From NCBI RefSeq assembly GCF_001999325.1, contig NZ_MVAR01000039.1:1-59950 (forward strand): 59,950 bases of DNA. The letters run 5' to 3'. The stretch comes from Thioalkalivibrio versutus. GTDB lineage: Bacteria; Pseudomonadota; Gammaproteobacteria; Ectothiorhodospirales; Ectothiorhodospiraceae. Shown piece by piece: positions 58,087 through 59,950 of this stretch (positions are counted from its first letter, which is position 1; each line of letters begins with the position of its first letter). Below the pieces are notes generated by a model that saw only the letters and a list, made by a program, of their open reading frames with translations, was not told the DNA's origin and searched no databases. The translations under genes were made by a program, and so were the position numbers.

Positions 58087-58884
58087 TCAGGAGTCCCGTT
58101 CGATCCGTGCAGGCTGACCCGGGCGCAGTGGGGTGTCGTCCATCGGTGAGAATTCGACCTCGACGCGGTAACCCCGCTCGGGCTCTTCGCCGGTCGGCTC
58201 CCAGCCGATGGTCACAATGGTGCCGGAAAGACGCTGGTCGCCGACTACGACCGTAACGGTCTCCCCGGGTTCCAGGTCGGCGGCGGTGGCGGCCGGGACG
58301 GTGGCCACGGCGCGCATCGGGTCGATGGTGCCAAGGATCGCCAGGACCGGCGGCAGCAACGCCGGATTGACGTACTGCCCCGTGTTGGCGTCGAGGCGCA
58401 CCAGGCGCCCGCTGGCCGGGGCGCGGATGGTCGCGTCCTCGAGATCGGCGCGGATGCGGTCGCGCTGGGCGCGGGCCTCGGCCAGGCGGGCCGCGACGGT
58501 CGCGTAATCGATACGTGCCAACTCCAGTTCGCGGGCGGCGATCAGGGTCTGGTCGTAGAGATCCTCGGCCTTGTCGCGCTCGCGCTCGGCTTCGTCCAGC
58601 TCCATCTGCAGGCGTTCCATGGTCGCACGGGCGGCGCGCAGGTCGGCATCGCCGCGCCGGGTATCCAGCCGGAACAGGACGTCGTCGGCCTCGACCCGGT
58701 CGCCGGCGCGGGCCTCGATTGCCTCGATGCGGCCTGCGATCGGGGCAGTAATGCGGTGGCGCTCACCCCAGTCGAGTTGGGCCGCGAAGCCTTCCTCGGC
58801 CAGTAGAGGCATGGGTGCCAGGGCGAGCAGGGCCAGCAGGCTGCCGGTGGTCAGCAGGGATGGGACATGGAATACGTGGGGCAT
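58087..58884 (-). CDS. HlyD/RND-type periplasmic adaptor
   Basis: A 265-residue membrane fusion protein: signal peptide (to about residue 29, PLLA-EEG), a lipoyl half (APIAGRIEAIEARAGDRVEA), a coiled-coil hairpin (about 75-135), the second lipoyl half (TIRAPASGRLVRL) and a beta-barrel. It is short for an RND adaptor, and no RND pump follows; cutA comes next. The TolC-like gene directly upstream is its likely partner. Inner-membrane pump unknown, perhaps encoded beyond the window or elsewhere. Confidence 0.82.
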   Translation of the reverse strand: MPHVFHVPSLLTTGSLLALLALAPMPLLAEEGFAAQLDWGERHRITAPIAGRIEAIEARAGDRVEADDVLFRLDTRRGDADLRAARATMERLQMELDEAERERDKAEDLYDQTLIAARELELARIDYATVAARLAEARAQRDRIRADLEDATIRAPASGRLVRLDANTGQYVNPALLPPVLAILGTIDPMRAVATVPAATAADLEPGETVTVVVGDQRLSGTIVTIGWEPTGEEPERGYRVEVEFSPMDDTPLRPGQPARIERDS

Positions 58885-58922
58885 GGTCAGGTCTCCCGTC
58901 CGGTCGCCGGTGGGTGGGCGGC

Positions 58923-59950
58923 TCAAGGGTTTTCGTCCGTGGCGCGGAACGGGCTCAGCTCGTCGCGCCCGCTCAGCAGGGCCAGGCGCTCGTAGGCCAG
59001 GGCCAGTTGGAATTCGGTGCTTGCATTGAAGTGCGCCGCGGCGCTTTGCTGGACCATCGAGTCGCCCAGGTCGGCCTGGTCCTCGATGTCGTACAGGTAG
59101 CGCGCGCGGTCGATGTACAGCTCGCGGTAGTCCATGCGCCAGGCGGCCTCGTCGCGCTGGGTTCGTAGTGCGCGGATCTCGTCGTACAGCTCGCGCAGGC
59201 GGTTGCGCGCCTCGATGCGGGCCTCGCCCAGTTCGGCCTCGGCTCGATGGCGGGCGGCGACGGCCTGGCCCACCCGGCTGTCGTGGCGGCGGCCCTCGTA
59301 CAGCGGGATTTCCAGGACCAGGCCGGCGGCGAACGGGTTGCGATCGCCGCCACCGAGGTCGCGGTGCCACCAGCCGGATTCGGCCTCGGCGTACAGGCGC
59401 GGGCGCCGCTGCGCGCGCGAGGCCGCCACCTCGCGGCTGGCGGCCTCGACGTGGCGGCGCTCGGCCATCAGGCGCGGACTGGTGTTGTCGAGTTCGGCGA
59501 GCAGCGCATCCAGTTCGGGCAGTTCGGGCAGATCCAGGGGCAGCATGGGGGCGAGTACGGTACGCACGCGCCGGTCCGGGCGGTTCAGGGCCTCGGCCAG
59601 CGCGGCCCGGGTGCGGGCCTGGTCCTGCAGGGCGCGGGTACGTTGCACCCGCAGGGTCTGGTATTCGGATTCCAGGCGGAAGACCTCGATGTCCGAGACC
59701 TGGCCGCGCTGGTTGCGCTCCTCGGCCCGTTCCTTGGATACGTAGGCGGCGGCCATGGCCTCGGTGTCGCGGGCGAAGGCGAGATCCGCCAGCAGCACGT
59801 CGAAGTAGCGCTCGAGGACGTGGATGCGGTGACGGGCATGGGTCAGCGCTTCCTGCTGGCGGGCCGCCTCCAGGCGCTGCTCGCTGGCGGACTCGCGCGC
59901 ATGGGACTGGCCGAAGTCGCTCAGCAGCTTGCGCGCGACGATGGCGGCGC
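58923..59950 (-). CDS. TolC-like outer-membrane efflux protein, 5' end missing
   Basis: The minus-strand frame is open to the window edge; 341 codons remain (the visible N-terminus reads AAIVARKLLSDF). Long heptad-rich helices alternate with short strands, with RVEAASREVAASRAQRRPRLY and FAAGLVLEIPLYEGRR typical of the outer-membrane efflux protein repeat. The apparent internal start at 59798 is only a GTG codon. It precedes the adaptor gene by 38 bases. Substrate unknown. Confidence 0.85.
   Translation of the reverse strand, partial: AAIVARKLLSDFGQSHARESASEQRLEAARQQEALTHARHRIHVLERYFDVLLADLAFARDTEAMAAAYVSKERAEERNQRGQVSDIEVFRLESEYQTLRVQRTRALQDQARTRAALAEALNRPDRRVRTVLAPMLPLDLPELPELDALLAELDNTSPRLMAERRHVEAASREVAASRAQRRPRLYAEAESGWWHRDLGGGDRNPFAAGLVLEIPLYEGRRHDSRVGQAVAARHRAEAELGEARIEARNRLRELYDEIRALRTQRDEAAWRMDYRELYIDRARYLYDIEDQADLGDSMVQQSAAAHFNASTEFQLALAYERLALLSGRDELSPFRATDENP

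Overview
The window reads as an ordinary chromosomal stretch of a GC-rich, autotrophic gammaproteobacterium. The best guess is a sulfur oxidiser of the Ectothiorhodospiraceae (Thioalkalivibrio-like). This is inferred from a Calvin-type glycolytic cluster (tkt-gap-pgk-pyk-fba plus rpe and phosphoglycolate phosphatase), DsrE-type sulfur-relay domains, a Pseudomonas-like order of trp, crp, speD and coq7, and an SAH riboswitch. No prophage, insertion sequence, transposase or CRISPR array was seen. Gene packing is dense, with many 4-base ATGA overlaps.

Layout. 1-3.8 kb: end of a ChpA/PilL-type CheA hybrid kinase and a CheW-like partner. 3.9-8.3 kb (minus): methyl cycle, metK, then an SAH riboswitch, ahcY, a terminator, metF and rsmE. 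8.7-15.7 kb: carbon metabolism operon tkt, gap, pgk, pyk, fba. 15.8-20.7 kb: SYLF lipid-binding protein, bioD, purC, purE, purK and a methyltransferase; a 216-bp inverted-repeat element sits between purC and purE. 20.7-23.5 kb: membrane protein, cytochrome c, rpe, gph. 23.6-29.9 kb: trpE, trpG, trpD and trpC, interrupted by a lipase-like hydrolase and a Bcr/CflA transporter. 29.9-32.8 kb: crp/vfr, yhfA-like osmC, speD, coq7. 32.9-39.5 kb: GlcF-like Fe-S protein, DUF481 outer-membrane protein, 2Fe-2S ferredoxin, tRNA-Met, VanX-type dipeptidase, and a minus-strand unit holding an unknown helical protein, a GCS2-type ligase and an aspartoacylase-like enzyme. 39.6-41.5 kb: ECF sigma factor, anti-sigma/DsrE fusion and a second exported DsrE protein. 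41.6-44.6 kb: murU, amgK, cpdA (minus) and dksA. 44.6-48.8 kb: argA, DUF192, heavy-metal-associated protein, ilvD. 48.9-53.9 kb: radC, a REP-like element, bioF, a methyltransferase, bioB, a membrane protein, comF. 53.9-59.95 kb: ubiA, tlpA, a double-alpha-domain dsbD, cutA, then a HlyD-like adaptor and a truncated TolC-like outer membrane factor.

The most interesting locus is the sigma/anti-sigma/DsrE operon. The transmembrane anti-sigma factor carries an apparently periplasmic DsrE-like domain with one conserved cysteine, and the next gene encodes a separate membrane-anchored copy of the same domain with its cysteine in the same place. A plausible ECF-type promoter lies in front of the sigma gene. 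This looks like an envelope sulfur or thiol sensing circuit. Other points worth checking are the duplicated sensor-like alpha domain of DsbD, the methyltransferase placed between bioB and bioF, a cysteine-poor DksA, a 14-bp palindrome in the metK leader, and three families of small palindromic elements.
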